Source: Neoconidiobolus thromboides FSU 785
Lineage: Eukaryota; Entomophthoromycota; Entomophthoromycetes; Entomophthorales; Neoconidiobolaceae
Assembly: GCA_025603075.1 (NCBI GenBank)
Contig: MU626268.1
Coordinates: forward strand, 62,001-126,000
Length of the DNA stretch: 64,000 nucleotides
Direction of reading: 5' to 3'
Each line of letters begins with the position of its first letter. The first letter of the stretch is position 1. This document shows, piece after piece, positions 1 through 12,859 of the stretch. The position numbers and the translations under genes were made by a program. The notes under the pieces are model-generated. The model saw only the letters and a list, made by a program, of their open reading frames with translations. It was not told where the DNA came from and did no database searches.

Positions 1-2103
1 GCCTCCGCATGATATGAATTTAATTGTTGACTATCAATAGATAATTCTTTCATTCTCAATACTAATTTGGTAAGTGTAGAAGATAATACAGATGCTACAA
101 AATAATCCCCACGTATCAATAAACTACGAATAGGTGGTCTTGGTGCTGATTTTAAAGCTTCTAAGTTGTTACTATTTGACGTAAATGTACTTTCTGTAGC
201 ATAAGTACCATCAGCATTGACACGTCTAGATGATGACTGATAAGTTTGAGTGGTCTCAGGTTCATTACTACTTTGATCTTGTAACTTTTCAAGTTTTAAC
301 TAAGTGGAATTACTTAATAAAATACTATTTTAATTTTATTATTTACCTGTTCTGAAGAAATAATTGGAATTTCGCCTAAACTCTCACGAATTTTTTGCCA
401 TGCAGATTCAATTACTTTGAATAAAAAACTTAATATACAATTCTATTTTACAAATTCCATTATTGAAATTACCTTCCCTTTCAGTAGAATATTCACCAAT
501 AACCCAAAGAGCACCACGTAAAGCTCTTGAAGTTTTAATATCTAAAAAGGAAGCTAATAAATTGGGTAAAATATTTGCTCTTAGTTCAGGGAATCTTTCT
601 GCTACTTCTCTATTTAAATTAATTAATACTAGAAAATACGTTGAGTATATGATAATATGTATAATTACCTAATAAAAGAAATAACATCAACAGCAGCATT
701 ATTATTGTTTTCTGATAAAAATTCGATTAGAACGTTAATGACTTTAGAAGCCACTTCAGGAAATTGGATAGCACAAGTATGAATTGATTTAATCAATAAT
801 TCACGATATTCACTATTCTAGAAAATAAAAGATAAAAAACATCAATTTTGATCTCTCGACAATAACATAGTTAATGCTACCTTTTCATATTGTTGATCAT
901 GGGTACGTGACAATTCTTTTTGTAAAAAATGAATAATCTCATCCACATTACGTTTATTAATCAATGAATTAGCGATCATTAATACTTTAGAACGTACATC
1001 AATATCTGGGCTGGAAGTTACAATTCTTAATAAATCCATAGCTAATTCAGAAAATAATCCAAAATTCTTTTTAGATAAAGATTCAAAACGATCTAATACA
1101 ATTAATTTAACATTGTTATCAGATTCTTTTAGGCCTAACTCTAAGAAGCAAGCACCAGAAGCTATTAAATTTAATTATTAATTGTTGGTTGAAATTAACT
1201 AAATGGTAAGTATTACCTTTAATAGCTACAGTGTTAGATGATAATAAAGGAAGAGATGTAGCAGCTTCATACTTAACGGAAGGTGAGGTAGCACTCAATA
1301 ATTCAACAACAGTTTGAATATATCTAGCCTAAAAAATAAAACCAATCAAACTGACCTTTCATAAAAGCAAAATTACAACTTACTTTTTCACCTACATTAT
1401 CAATGGCATCTTTACGAATATGCTCTAAGATAGCTAATTGAAGTAACTCATCAAATGAGATAATTTGTTCATAATTTTGCTTAATGAATTGGGTAGCTAA
1501 TTGAGGAGCAGTGTTACTTAACATAATAAAAGCATTACGTTTACAAGTAGCATCAGGTTCGGCTATAAGGAAAGATTGTAATAATTCTGGAGCATCAGGT
1601 AATAAATTGGGATGAATTTTATAAATGGAATGAATGGCATTAATGGCATTTTTTCTAACATAAGATAAACGATGTTCTAAACATGCTCTACAAGAGGGTA
1701 TCAATGGTTCTAATAATTCCACTTGTTGTAATTTACTTAAAAAGCGTAATGTTGCTCCACGAATGAATTCGTTGGGATGTTGTAAATCGTTACGAATGGC
1801 ATTACATACTAAGATCATTTCTTGTTTTAACTTACCTTCATTATCAAACTTTGGGCATACTTCCCAGTAAAAATGTAATATTTTTTTTAATACTTTGTTT
1901 TTAGTAGGCATAACAAAGCGGATAATATGCATTAAGAGATCCTCACAATTATCTCCATTTAGAATGAGATTGATAATTGACTTTAAACTGGATATCTTTT
2001 CACTATCACGTCCTTTTTCTAAACTCTTTTTAAGTTCATTATGGCTAGGTTCATTTCCTTCTTCCATAGAACTTAGTATAGTATATACTGGTTCGTGACT
2101 CAT
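1..2103 (-). CDS. Coatomer subunit beta (beta-COP), 3' part off the window
   Basis: Core subunit of the COPI vesicle coat that drives Golgi-to-ER and intra-Golgi transport. Seven exons can be joined in frame: 2103-1384, 1328-1217, 1161-881, 817-669, 609-473, 414-347 and 299-1 (continuing beyond the window). The join gives about 588 residues of alpha-solenoid (HEAT-like) repeats. Recognisable stretches include FIRGATLRFLSKL, RKNAINAIHSIYKIHP, ARYIQTVVELLSATSPSVKY, VAERFPELRANIL and RSLLLRGDYFVASVLSSTL, all typical of beta-COP. The start is the first ATG, and the next stretch upstream is AT-rich non-coding. Introns are 47-63 nt with GTAAGT or GTAAT-like donors. It is divergent from the TBC gene across 660 bp. 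Family assignment is secure; the splice sites are my own reading. Confidence 0.93.
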
Positions 2104-2763
2104 TTTGAATTTGGTTGTATCTGGTTATTATTTGGTGAATAATATAAAAAATTGTATGATGTAGTGTATTTAGAACTTATAGACTGAATCCGAAGATTTA
2201 TGATGTTTTATTGGTGCTATGAGATTTGATTAAATGGTAGCTTATTATTGGTTCAAACTGGAATTTTTTAACTTTTTGACCTTATAAATTAGTTTTCCAA
2301 TGTATTAATCTAATTTATATTATGATAGTATAGTATTAACATACAATATTGTTACTGCATCATGAGTATTTTTTAATAAATGTTTTATGATAAAACTATA
2401 ATAAAGAATAAATTTAAGTTTAGTTGAATTAAAGCTATAGTATGACATTTTATTATCCTTGAATTATTTGACACTACTATTTATAATAAAAAGTAATTAA
2501 ATTTATTAAACTCTTATTCAAATTCAAGTTATAAATAAACTCAATTACTATTATCTACAATAAAATAGCTTCCACTCATTAATTAAGTTATAAATAACTC
2601 TTTAAAACTGCATATTTTTATAAAATAACAAATTCCATTCTCTAATTAACCAATGAAATCTTCTGATGTGTTTAAAGTCTTTTAAGGAAATAACATCAAA
2701 AAATAAAACAATAAAATAAAATTTTTAAATCAAAGATAAATTTCTTTTATTCTATATTTCATT
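2104..2763. promoter_or_regulatory. Shared intergenic region between divergent beta-COP and TBC genes
   Basis: About 660 bp of AT-rich sequence between two divergent start codons, so it should hold both promoters. I see no recognisable factor site and no MITE in it. Confidence 0.4.
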
Positions 2764-4295
2764 ATGAATCCCAATGTACCTACAGAAAAAATGTTAGACA
2801 TTTTATTAGATGACTTAGAAAGAGTAGAAATTAATGTAAGTGTTTCAATAATACATATTATTTTATTTATAATATCAATAGGGTAACCACAACGAACAAA
2901 ATATCGATAAAGAAGAAAAAGAAGAAACTAATGGATTAGACTTTAGTCAAATAAAACCAAATCAAAGTCAGGAATACTCTAAAGAATTGTTATCAGAGGA
3001 AGAAGAAGAGTTTCAAAATATTAACATCAATGAACAACAAACAAAAAAGAAAGCTAAACCAACAAAGATACGTATCTCATTAACAAAAGAAGTCAAAAAA
3101 GAAGAAAAAGAAGAAAAAGTCCCACTTACCAATAAAACGAGATTAGTTACCTTACCTGCAAAAGATAGTCAAGAAGAAGAAAAACATCTAAAGGAGTATT
3201 TAAATATGATGAAAATAAGTAATGAAAAAGAAAAGAAAAAGGAAGAAGAAAGAAAAGAAAAAATTAAATTATATGAAAAAGAGCAACATTTAAGGAAAGA
3301 ATTATGGGAAACAAAATATTTAGTAGATATTGATAAAAACTTAAAATTAATTTATTCGGATTTATATGATGGTTTGCCTACAGCAGTTCGAGAAAAAGGA
3401 TGGCAATTATTTTTTAAAAGAAGTATTAAATCCAATACTAAAAATCAATATTTAAAGCAAATTAATGAAGAAGAATATCAATTTTTATTAAATCGATTTC
3501 AACATTCCAACAATTTAGAATATCAAATTAATCTGGATAAAAATTATCAAAGAATTGAATTACAAATTAAATCCACATTTCCAAATCTTCATTTATTTCA
3601 AAAAAATTGTCCATATTATCAAAATGTTAAAGATATCTTAATTGCTTATGCTTCACTAAAACCAGAATTATTAATTAAACTAACAATTGCTAATTTAGCT
3701 TCAATACTACTGTTAAATTTAAATGATTATTGGAGTTTTATTGGATTACAATTATTATGTAATAACCCAGTTTTAGATGCTTTTATGTATCATAATAATA
3801 ATTCCATTTATACAAAGTTTATTGTCAAATTTGAACATGCTTTTTTGGAAAAATTACCAAAGGTAACAAAAGAGAGATCATTTTGTTATATAATTTTTAT
3901 TTATATAATTTTATTTTGTTTTAGTTATACCTTCATTTTCAAAAAATTAAACTAAAAAGTGAAATGTATTTACATTCTTGGTAAGTAATAATGACAATAA
4001 TCATATGTTTCTATTAATCTGTTGTATTCTATTATTTAGGATCGAAAATTATTATACAAATATGTTAAAATTAGAAGATTGTTTAATTTTGTGGGATTAC
4101 TTAATATTATTACCTGAATCTGAATTTCAATTGTTAATTGAAGTTGGTATTTTAATTTTAAAACATCAAGAAATTCATTTATATAATAATCGTATTGATG
4201 AAATTTTAAATTATTTAATTAATTTAGAATTACAATTAACTAATTTAAAGCAAAGTTTATTTTTATTATTGAAAAAGGGTAATTTTATTAAATAA
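2764..4295 (+). CDS. TBC-domain (Rab GAP-like) protein lacking the usual catalytic fingers
   Basis: Four exons, 2764-2835, 2882-3862, 3925-3980 and 4040-4295, join to 454 residues. Residues about 25-150 are charged and coiled-coil-like (runs of Glu and Lys). The remainder reads as a TBC fold: an ExGWQLFF entry (VREKGWQLFF), TFPNLHLFQ, YYQNVKDILIAYASLKPE, and a C-terminal WIENYYTNMLKLEDCLILWD, matching the Wf...p...~riWD part of TBC domains. Active Rab GAPs carry an arginine finger (IxxDxxR) and a glutamine finger (YCQGM). Here the first reads IELQIKSTFP and the second is replaced by LLIKLTIANL, so both are absent. A non-catalytic, scaffold-like role is inferred. The gene ends tail-to-tail with Elg1, 118 bp apart. 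The subfamily cannot be named. Confidence 0.72.
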
Positions 4296-4413
4296 CTATA
4301 TCAAAAATAGATTTAATTTATTTTAATTTATTTAATAATAATAATAAAATGTACAGTTTATATATTTATTTTTGTTTGTTTTTTTATTTCTACATAGTAA
4401 TATCAATATTTGG

Positions 4414-7400
4414 TTAAAATTTAAACGTTGTTAAATAAAGGGTAAAATAAGCATCTTTTAAATTAAAATTAAATAATTTTAAATTTAATAAATTCCTTCT
4501 TAATCTTAAATTTTTAAGAAATATTAATTGAATTTTTAAAACAAATAAAGTATCTAAAATAACTTGTTGTTTTGAATGATTTTTAAAATGAAATTTCATT
4601 TTATCAATTAATAATTGTTGAAATTTTATATTGTTTTGTTTGTATTCATAGTTTAATTGGTTTAAATTTTTTAATGAATTTTTACTTTTATTTAATAGAT
4701 TGTATAATTCATGACTATGATTGGTATTATTATATAATAAACATTCATTTAGTACTTGGTTAAAATGATTTAATTGATCACTATTATTATTATTATTATT
4801 ATTACTATTATTATTATTACAATCTTGTATCGATTCATTATATATATTATATTCCTTTTTAAATACAAAATTACTATAATTATGTTCACTAATTAATTGA
4901 TTATAATTATTTGTTATACCAAATTTAATTTCAGTATTAAAACATTGATGTGTATTAATTGTATTATCATTGATTTCATCCCAATGATAATAATTTGATG
5001 TATTATGACATAAATCTGGTATTAGATACTAACAAATTATTAAGTATTAAATATAAATATTAAGTATTATTATTTGTTAAATCTATTTACCTTTTCATAT
5101 TTTGATTCGAATTTACAATTAAATAAATCATTGATACTATCTAACTCCAATTGTTTGATTATAATACCAAAATTGGGCTCATTGCTATCAGTGATATTGT
5201 TTAAATCAACCTTATTATTACATGACCCACTATTGTTACTGCTATTCACTTGACTGTTATTGTCAACATTTAGCTTACTATCACTATTTTTAACTAATTC
5301 ATCATTAATATCAGTATCCGATCCAATTATATTATTATTATTTGAATTGCTATTATTACTGTTGTTCAATTGGGTGATATTTGCACTATTCAATTCATCA
5401 TTGTTACCGTTACTTGATTCATTCTTATTATTACGATCTAGCTTAATAATGTTATTATTATCTAATTCCTCATAATTCATAATATCTATTTCCTCATGCT
5501 CATCGTTAGAACTATCCAATCTAATATCATTCTTATTGTTTACTTTATTATTGTTATTGTTGACTGTATTATTGTTTTCATCTAGTGTATTTTTATTACT
5601 AGTGTAGAGCCTATTATTTCTAATAAACCCCAACTCCAAGTCCTTGTTATTAAATAATTCATCCTCGTCATCCTTGTTATTATATAGCTCGTCATCGATA
5701 TTACTTATTTCATCGCTAATAGTAAAATAATCGCTATTACAAGTTAAATTTAAATTTGCTTCATTTAATATTGTGTATTTTGTATTAAACTCCAACTCAT
5801 TTAATAAGTTTAACTCAGTAGTAATTTCATAATTAAATATCTTTAATAATTGTTGAATATTTAATTGATTATTCCCGTCCTTTATATTATTACTCATACT
5901 ACTATCTTTCAGTACGTTATTACTCTCGTTATTATTATCCGTTGTCTCATTCAAATAATAAACATTTAAATAACTCAATATTCTTCTAATATCAAAATTC
6001 AACATATAAATTAACTTTTTAATACAATTTAGCTCCATGATTTTTTGATATTTTAATCCTATTAATTGTAGAAATAAAATTAATTGCTGTTCATTCCAAG
6101 GTTTGAATTTTATGTTTTTATAGACCATTGTTTTTGGTATTTGATCATTTATTGAATCTAAAAACATTAATATAAATTATAGCACTACTATAAAAAATTT
6201 ATAATAACTTACCATTACTAATAAGTATAAACGGCCTTTTACTTAAGTTAGCAATTTGAATTAAGCTGCTTAAAAAGTTTTTATCACTTGAAAATAGAAT
6301 ATCTACTTCTTCAATTAATATCAATAAATTTGATTTCTTGTTACTCTTATTGCTACCATTTAATAGTCTATTAGTATGATTTTTTTTCACCAGGTGATTA
6401 TTCGATAACTCCAATAACAACTGATTTAATTCTTTATTGGATCTTTTATTTGTAGAATTAATTTCCAATATTTGATAATTGCATTCTTCTGCACATAGAT
6501 AAATACAGCTTGTTTTTCCTACTCCATGGCTACCATAAATCAATAAAAAAGGTTCCATTTTATTGGCTTTCTTTTTCTCTTTAGTTATCTTCTTTTTACT
6601 TTTCTTTTTTCTACTTCCATAGTCCTCTTCTTCATTTTCTTTTATTTTTTCTCTCAAGTTCATCATTTCATTATAAATTTCTTCTTCTTCATTATCATCA
6701 TAAATAGTATTATCTTCTGGTATTAACTTCCAATAACTCAACCATGTTTTAATTTTTATAATACTATCTTTATTATTTATAAAACCTCCGTTTTTTTGTG
6801 CCGAAAAATTATTTAATAAATCTTTATTGCTATTTGTATTTTTATTAAATGAACTAAAAATTGATTTTTGATTACTATATAGCTCATTTTGTTGAAATAA
6901 ATTAAACATTGTTTCGAATGAAGGTAAATAAACCGATCCTTTCTCTGATTTAACTATCCCTTTTTTCTTATTAACATCAAATTTAAAATCATCTATTGCT
7001 TTGTTCCTTTCGCTCTCTTTCCCACCATCAATAACATTATCTTCTTTCTTATTATACACGTCCTCATTTTTATAAATATCATTAATGATTTCTTTTTCCA
7101 CTATAATTACCTCTTTTCTCTCTTTAATATTAAATTTAAAATCCTCTGCCGTCTTACTACCATCGCTCTTTTTCCCATCATCATTAACATTCTCCTCCTC
7201 TTTTTTATCTGTCATACTTTCATTCCCATAGACAGCTTTAAAATAATAATCATAGTATTCCTTATCCGGATAAGGAGTTGATGTTAGTTCTTTATATGTC
7301 CATAATTGCTTAACTGATAAATTATTACTACCCATTTCCCATTTTTTATTAAATAAACTATAATATTTTTTATTAGTGGATTCTTTTTTGTTGGCTTCTA

Positions 7401-7648
7401 AAGAATCATCTAATACTATACTATCTTCCAGCTTTATTTCTTTATCTGTTTCGTTAATAGTATTTTCTTCATTATCTATAGCAACATCTTCTGTTTCTTT
7501 TAAACGAAAAAAGTATTAGTTAAGTTCAAAACAGTTATAGATTAACTTGAATTTTATTTCATATACAGAAATACTTACCTAATTTATTCTTCTTTTTTGG
7601 TATTATTAAAAAATAATTGGTCAATTTATTTTCTTTTCGTTTATTCAT
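4414..7648 (-). CDS. Elg1/ATAD5-like replication clamp unloader, large subunit
   Basis: Exons 7648-7579, 7496-6213, 6157-5091 and 5028-4414 join to 1011 residues. Elg1 replaces Rfc1 in an RFC-like complex that unloads PCNA. The AAA+ core carries a Walker A GSHGVGKTS (about residue 345), then YLCAEECNYQILEINSTNKR, a variant Walker B LILIEEVDILF (about 420), and a sensor region KRPFILISN. After the last two introns comes the alpha-helical segment with NFDIRRILSYLNVYYL. These motifs match ATAD5/Elg1 rather than Rfc1 or Ctf18. Residues 6-13, ENKLTNYF, resemble a PIP box with Glu in place of Gln, where Elg1 proteins bind PCNA. Long Asn/Asp/Ser-rich inserts and an ATT-repeat poly-Asn tract (about 4784-4818) pad the C-terminal half. 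Confidence in the family is high and in the precise tail lower. Confidence 0.85.
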
Positions 7649-8150
7649 ACTGACATTAACACTTCCTTCTAATAATTTAATGTTTACTGCTCCTTATTAA
7701 TCGTAGTCTAATAATCCTTTTAAGTTAAATTGAATATAAGCATTTTAAGTTTTGATTAATTGGCCTTTAATTGGATAATAAATTTTAACTTAAATTGTAG
7801 AATGTTAAAAATATTTGATTGGGTTGGAAAAATGCTAACAACTGCTAAGAAAAACGTGTAACTTGAAGCCTTGAAATTGGTCAAACCATATGTCAAAAAA
7901 GTAGATGTGTTGGTAGGTTTGGATAGCAACCATCTTGAGTATATTATACCATATTAGTATAATGATACAAAAAAAATCAAATAAAAAATGCAATATTTAT
8001 TTAGAAGTATAAGTAGTTTTACTAAAGCCGGGAGTAAAAGAAAGATGAATACATATTTAGATGCTCTTTAAACCCAATATTTATGTTACTTGGACTCAAA
8101 TTGTTAAAATAAATTTCTTAAATTCTCATATGATGTAACAATAAAACATA
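7649..8150. other. Intergenic; no gene recognised
   Basis: AT-rich sequence upstream of the Elg1-like gene. A plus-strand stretch from about 7802 reads as short open pieces (MLKIFDWVGKMLTTAKKNV, then LVKPYVKKVDVLVG) broken by stops. It may be an old gene remnant, but I do not recognise it. Confidence 0.3.
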
Positions 8151-8248
8151 TGGGGGATGTATTTTTTTGTTTAAGAATTTTACTACAATTTTTCCACTCA
8201 AATAGTGCTTAAAAAATGGAAAGATAATGAAACTAAAAAACAGCCCCA
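8151..8248 (+). mobile_element. MITE copy 1 (TGGGG hairpin family)
   Basis: About 98 bp, starting TGGGGGATGTATTTTTTTG and ending AACAGCCCCA, with the central TAGTGCTTAAAAAATGG block. It is flanked by TA on both sides. Plus orientation is defined here as the strand with GTTTAAGAATTTTACT near the 5' end. Confidence 0.9.
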
Positions 8249-8261
8249 TATAATAAAGCAA

Positions 8262-9405
8262 AAAAGGCCTTTTTATCTTCAGGTATATAATTTACAACAA
8301 GTAGTATACGAGTAGCACCAATATGATTACAATCAAATTCATTTTCTCCCCAAGTAAAGCTTAAAATTTTGATTTTTCCAAGGTTCGGGAAAAGCGATAC
8401 AAAATGAACAAGCTCTTTAATTGTGATATAACCGGAGTGAACTTACTTACTTAAATTTGTTTTGTAGAGTTGCACTAAATTAAATTGTATCCCTTTTTGT
8501 AGAAATCTTCTCTATTAAAAATTTTGTTGTCAAATTTTTGATATTTAAGGCGTAAATCATGAAAATGTATAGTTTGAATGTTTGCTTATGAAGATATCTT
8601 GATGGTTCTTTTGTTACATACACGAAATTTACTTCTTTTGAAGCTGGTAACTTTAGAAACCTAGAACTAATTCGATACCTTGGAGTAAAATAACATAAGG
8701 CAATGTTTCTTCTCTTTTCAGTCATTTTGAAGCCCATAAAATCTAAATCATAGTTCTCAATATTTAATAGCTTTACTTTTTTTTAATTATTTTGAATCAC
8801 CAAAAGAGTTGTCAGCATAGGTTGGACCAAAACAAACAACTTCGAATTCTGACTTAAAGTTCGAATTTATATTCGGATTAAGTTTATTAGGGTCATACTT
8901 GAATGCACCAAATAACATTAATGCTTTTAAATTAGTAAACTTGGTTTTAAGTATATATATTCCATCAAAGTGAAGTGTATGTTCTACATCTAATATGAGT
9001 GACATTAATTTGTTTGGATTTAAATAGTTAGCAATATTTCTAGTTAACATAACATCCGTTGTATAAAATTCCAATATTTTGATAAAGTATCTGGTCTGTA
9101 TATATCGTACATCGATATTAGACTTGAACACGTATTTAGTTACTTGGTATTTCTTTATTAATTACATTAATATATTTGATTAAGCCAAAATCTTTTTTGA
9201 TAAATTTTATTTGATAGTCTCAATATGTACAACTGTTTTCTTCATTATACATTAAGTTGAATTGTACTTGATCACTCTAGCTATGATATTGAATAAATCT
9301 TTGCTTAAAAAACACAAATCAATCACATCTTTTGGATCTAATGATTTGAGTATAGTTTCTAACAATATGTCAGTCAATACGTCGGTCAATCAGTCAAGCT
9401 TCAAT
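8262..9405 (-). pseudogene. F-box/LRR family copy A, frameshifted remnant
   Basis: Minus-strand pieces of one family member. An F-box-like segment lies at about 9290-9400 (TDILLETILKSLDPKDVIDL, then CFLSKDLFNII). An open exon at 9131-8787 carries RNIANYLNPNKLMSLILDV and HFDGIYILKTKFTNLKALML. A third piece at 8737-8480 includes LKLPASKEVNFVYV, and a tail at about 8460-8270 includes FPNLGKIKILSFTWGENEFD and CNHIGATRILLV. The frame changes near 8785 and 8480, and an in-frame TGA precedes the F-box, so I call it broken. MITE copy 1 sits just beyond its 3' end. F-box proteins are SCF ubiquitin-ligase substrate adaptors; whether this copy is expressed is doubtful. Confidence 0.65.
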
Positions 9406-9867
9406 GTCGCTTAGAAGTACTGTAAATTACAAAAAGATAGCTTGAATTGATTTTTTATATATTTTGGCATATCAATGAATTCTATCAACAAAGCATATAC
9501 AAAATAGCACTACTGAGACAGCTTATTGTTGATTAGATGAATTTGAGCTAACTTTAAGCTATTATTTAACTTAGCATAAATAAAATAAAATAGTAAAAAT
9601 AAAATCTTATCCATTTTTAAAATGAAATAATAAAAATTATTATTTTATTTATATGATTTCTTTACTTCACCTTTTCATTATAATTATATTAATTCAACCC
9701 TACTTCAAAAGTTATATTAAAGTAAAAGTTAACTCTATATTATATATATAAAGTCGTTTTGATCTATTTTGTCGCTTATCATAGTCTATACTCTCATCTT
9801 TAGATTTTATAAATAAATATATTAAAAATTTACAATTTTTATTGAAAGCAGTTTGAGTTTCAGTATA

Positions 9868-9968
9868 TAGGAGTGTTCTTTTTGACTTCATTATTTTTTC
9901 CAATTTTTAAGCGCTATTTAAGCAGAAAACTTGTTAGTAAAATTCTTAAACACAAAAATACATCTCCA
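9868..9968 (-). mobile_element. MITE copy 2, reverse orientation
   Basis: Starts TAGGAGTGTTCTTTTTGAC and ends AATACATCTCCA, with TTAAGCGCTATTTAAGC in the centre. Flanked by TA on each side; the right-hand TA is shared with MITE copy 3. Confidence 0.85.
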
Positions 9969-9970
9969 TA

Positions 9971-10071
9971 TAGGGGTGTTTTATTTGATTTTATTACTTT
10001 TTTTATCTCTTAGACATTATTTGAGTGAAAAAATTATTAGCAAAATTTCTAAATACAAAAATACATCCCCA
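9971..10071 (-). mobile_element. MITE copy 3, abutting copy 2
   Basis: Same orientation as copy 2 and separated from it only by the dinucleotide TA. Ends AATACATCCCCA followed by TA. The arrangement TA-MITE-TA-MITE-TA suggests insertion into the earlier copy's target duplication. Confidence 0.85.
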
Positions 10072-10909
10072 TATTTATAAAATAAAGATCCAATACTTTG
10101 AATATTTAAATTGAAGTAGCTTTAATAATATAAAGCAGATGGATAAAGAGTTCTTATATAAATGAGTATAGAAAATGATTCAATCAAATCAATTTAACCA
10201 TAGTTCCTGTTATTAAGTGGGCTTATTTATCATTTTCATAAAATCATAGTTCCTTACTGTAAGCTATATATAACAGTTTTTTTCAAAATCCGAGCACTTT
10301 AGGGGCTTCGTACTTTATTTATGAAACATGATTTATTTATAGATTACATCGAAGAGATTTAATGGAACGTTATTATCACATTAGCACAAGGGTATATTTG
10401 GGCTTAAAATTTCAGATCTTGGAAAATTCTAGCAAGGTTTGTTTATTGAGAGCTGTCCCATAGGCGCATGGATTCTGTCTATGGCAATTCTAAATTTTGT
10501 GAAAATGAAAGATTTACAATCCATGTGAAATGAGGTAGGGGTAGTAAAATTACAGTTAAAAATCACTTCATGACTAGACCAGCATAAGGATCTGGAGCCA
10601 ACAATAATGATACACCAACTGGTTCATCTTTATACTGTGAGTAAAGAGAGAGGCTAAATTTATTATCTTACCAGGATCAAGGGCTGAAGAACTGAAGAAC
10701 TGAAGAAACCTTTACCCATATCAAACCAAAGCTATTCAGAGAATGGGCGCAAGTAAGAATGATGGAAGGGGTCTTGATTCTTTAGAGATAGAGGACGTAT
10801 AAGTTGGTAGTTTTAGAGAAAGCATGAATTCTCCTTAAACTAGTGATGTAAATGCCATTAACCTTTCATAATAATTATTTTATTCTGCCGAAGCGAAGCT
10901 ACTAATATA
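10072..10909. other. Non-coding accessory stretch
   Basis: No gene is supported. Around 10560-10850 the base composition is less AT-biased than its surroundings and gives short open pieces (for example GANNNDTPTGSSLYC), possibly from a decayed retroelement. This is a weak impression only. Confidence 0.25.
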
Positions 10910-11009
10910 TGGGGATGTATTTTTGTATTTAAGAATTTTACTGACAATTTTTCCACATAAATAGTGCTTAAAAAATGAAAAAATAATGAAACTAAAAAAA
11001 ACAGCCCCA
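10910..11009 (+). mobile_element. MITE copy 4
   Basis: TGGGGATGTATTTTTGTAT at the left end and AACAGCCCCA at the right end, TA flanks on both sides, and central AAATAGTGCTTAAAAAATG. Confidence 0.9.
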
Positions 11010-11544
11010 TATGTTGTTCTTTACTAAAGCTGGGCTTTATAAAATAAATCCAAATGAAAGCTTTTAAAGCTGTTACATATATATATGAGATATCATTCAC
11101 AATGCAATCAATATGTTACTAGTATTAAATAGCTGTCAATGTAGGCACATAATGGGATTTAAATATTTCACACTAAATACGGAATTAAGATCTAACATAT
11201 TTAAAAATATTAGCCTTTACTAAGGGATCGAAACCAAACAGGGTTGAAAATTCAAGGAACTGTCTTGAAAAGGGAGTTATTACATTGCTTTGATACAAAA
11301 GATAATTATAAATTATATAAAGGTTGGCTATTCAGTGTATGGTTTGAATTAAAAAACTTTACCTGATATCACAACTATGTGATACCCACTACTCAATATA
11401 ATAAAATTGTTTAATTATTGTTGGAGTTTAAATTAAATTATGAAACAAATCAGCAGAGTTCAATATGAATAAGACCAATTAATAAATAAAACGACTTGAT
11501 CATAAAATAAAAATACTCAAACACGATTAACTATGACTAATTTT
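11010..11544. other. Non-coding accessory stretch
   Basis: AT-rich sequence between MITE copy 4 and the 3' end of F-box copy B. I see no coding signal. Confidence 0.3.
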
Positions 11545-12859
11545 TTATAGCTTTATCCAATTTAGTGATGGAATATGCCTTACTAAAACATTAAAAACAT
11601 CTTCACTGTAATTTACCATAAGCGTAATTAGTAACAAGAGAGTAGTATGCTTATAATCAGGTTCTACACTTTGATTTTTTAATGAAACATTTAACATCAG
11701 TTATTCTAAATTTTGTGGAAAGGAATCCTCTAGTTGCAGTATGACAGTAATTGGCTTGAACTTGTTTAACAAATTTGCACTTAATTGAACTATATCCATT
11801 ATGAAAATCATTTATAGAGAAACTGGGACTATCATGTAGTTTACAGTAAAGATATAAACTAAAAATATAGATAGTTTGAATATTTTGGAATAAAGAGATT
11901 GGATTTAAGAGGTCTCTAGATAAAAACTTGAAATAGGCTTCTTTTAAAGTAGATAATTTTGAAAAATTATAATTGAGTATTTTGTCTGAATCAAAGCAAT
12001 CTAATGCAACAACATTGTTGTTTTTAATAAATTTGAAGTCATAGTAATCATCTTTGGTATCTGAATAGAAACTGATACAACCCATTAACCCTATACTTTT
12101 TAAGTCTTTCAAGTCCTCAAATTCATTAAAACAAAAATCATAGTTTGTTGCATTTCGCGTAATTTCCAAATCTAAATTGAGATTGGATTTTGTATCTATG
12201 TTAATCGTTAAATGATCAGTCAAACGTAGCAGAGGCTAATTTCAGTGTTTCCAAATTGATGAATTTTATTTTAATTATATTTAATCCATCAAAGTTTAAG
12301 TATTCCCCTATATTTATAATAAGTGACTCTAATTTATTTGGGTTTAAATGTCTAACTATATCTCGAATTGACGCATTAGATTTTTGATATTTAAATGTAT
12401 GAAGTTGTTTAGAATATTGGCCAAATGGACTTAATATTAGCCTAAAAAGACTAATTAGTAGTCAATTTTTCTAATTTTATTAATTTTGACATCTCAATAG
12501 TTAATCTTACATTTTTATTATTATTACTGCTAGAATTATTACAAACACAATCTGTACTTAAATATCATGTGTATCTTAAATCTATACAATAGTTTAAATA
12601 CTCAAGATCCTTGCTTTCAGTATCCATATGTTTTATAAATAATCGATTCTCTTCAACAAGTTCCTATTAATATTCCCAATATTTAGTAAAGCTAGTTTGA
12701 TTATATAGTCAATAAGTTGAGTTATACATCACTTACTTTGTTTGCAATGTTAAATAACTCTTTATTTAAGAAACACAAATCGATTGACTCTTCTGGATTT
12801 ACTGGTTTAAAGGCTTTTTTTAGTAATATATCAGATAGTTTATCAAATTCTAATTGCAT
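11545..12859 (-). pseudogene. F-box/LRR family copy B, best-preserved F-box but broken
   Basis: Exon 1 (12859-12737) is intact: 41 residues, MQLEFDKLSDILLKKAFKPV then SIDLCFLNKELFNIANK, an F-box, followed by a GTAAGT donor. A second exon starting about 12665 opens with ELVEENRLFIKHMDTESKDL and then meets an in-frame TGA near 12570. Further stops lie near 12465. Beyond these the leucine-rich part resumes at 12450-12240 (RDIVRHLNPNKLESLIINI, FDGLNIIKIKFINLETLKL), shifts frame near 12225, and stays open for 188 codons to 11657. The tail at about 11650-11560 contains DYKHTTLLLLITL, shared with copies A and C. It is probably a pseudogene; a few corrected bases would make it a roughly 400-residue F-box protein. 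Confidence 0.65.
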
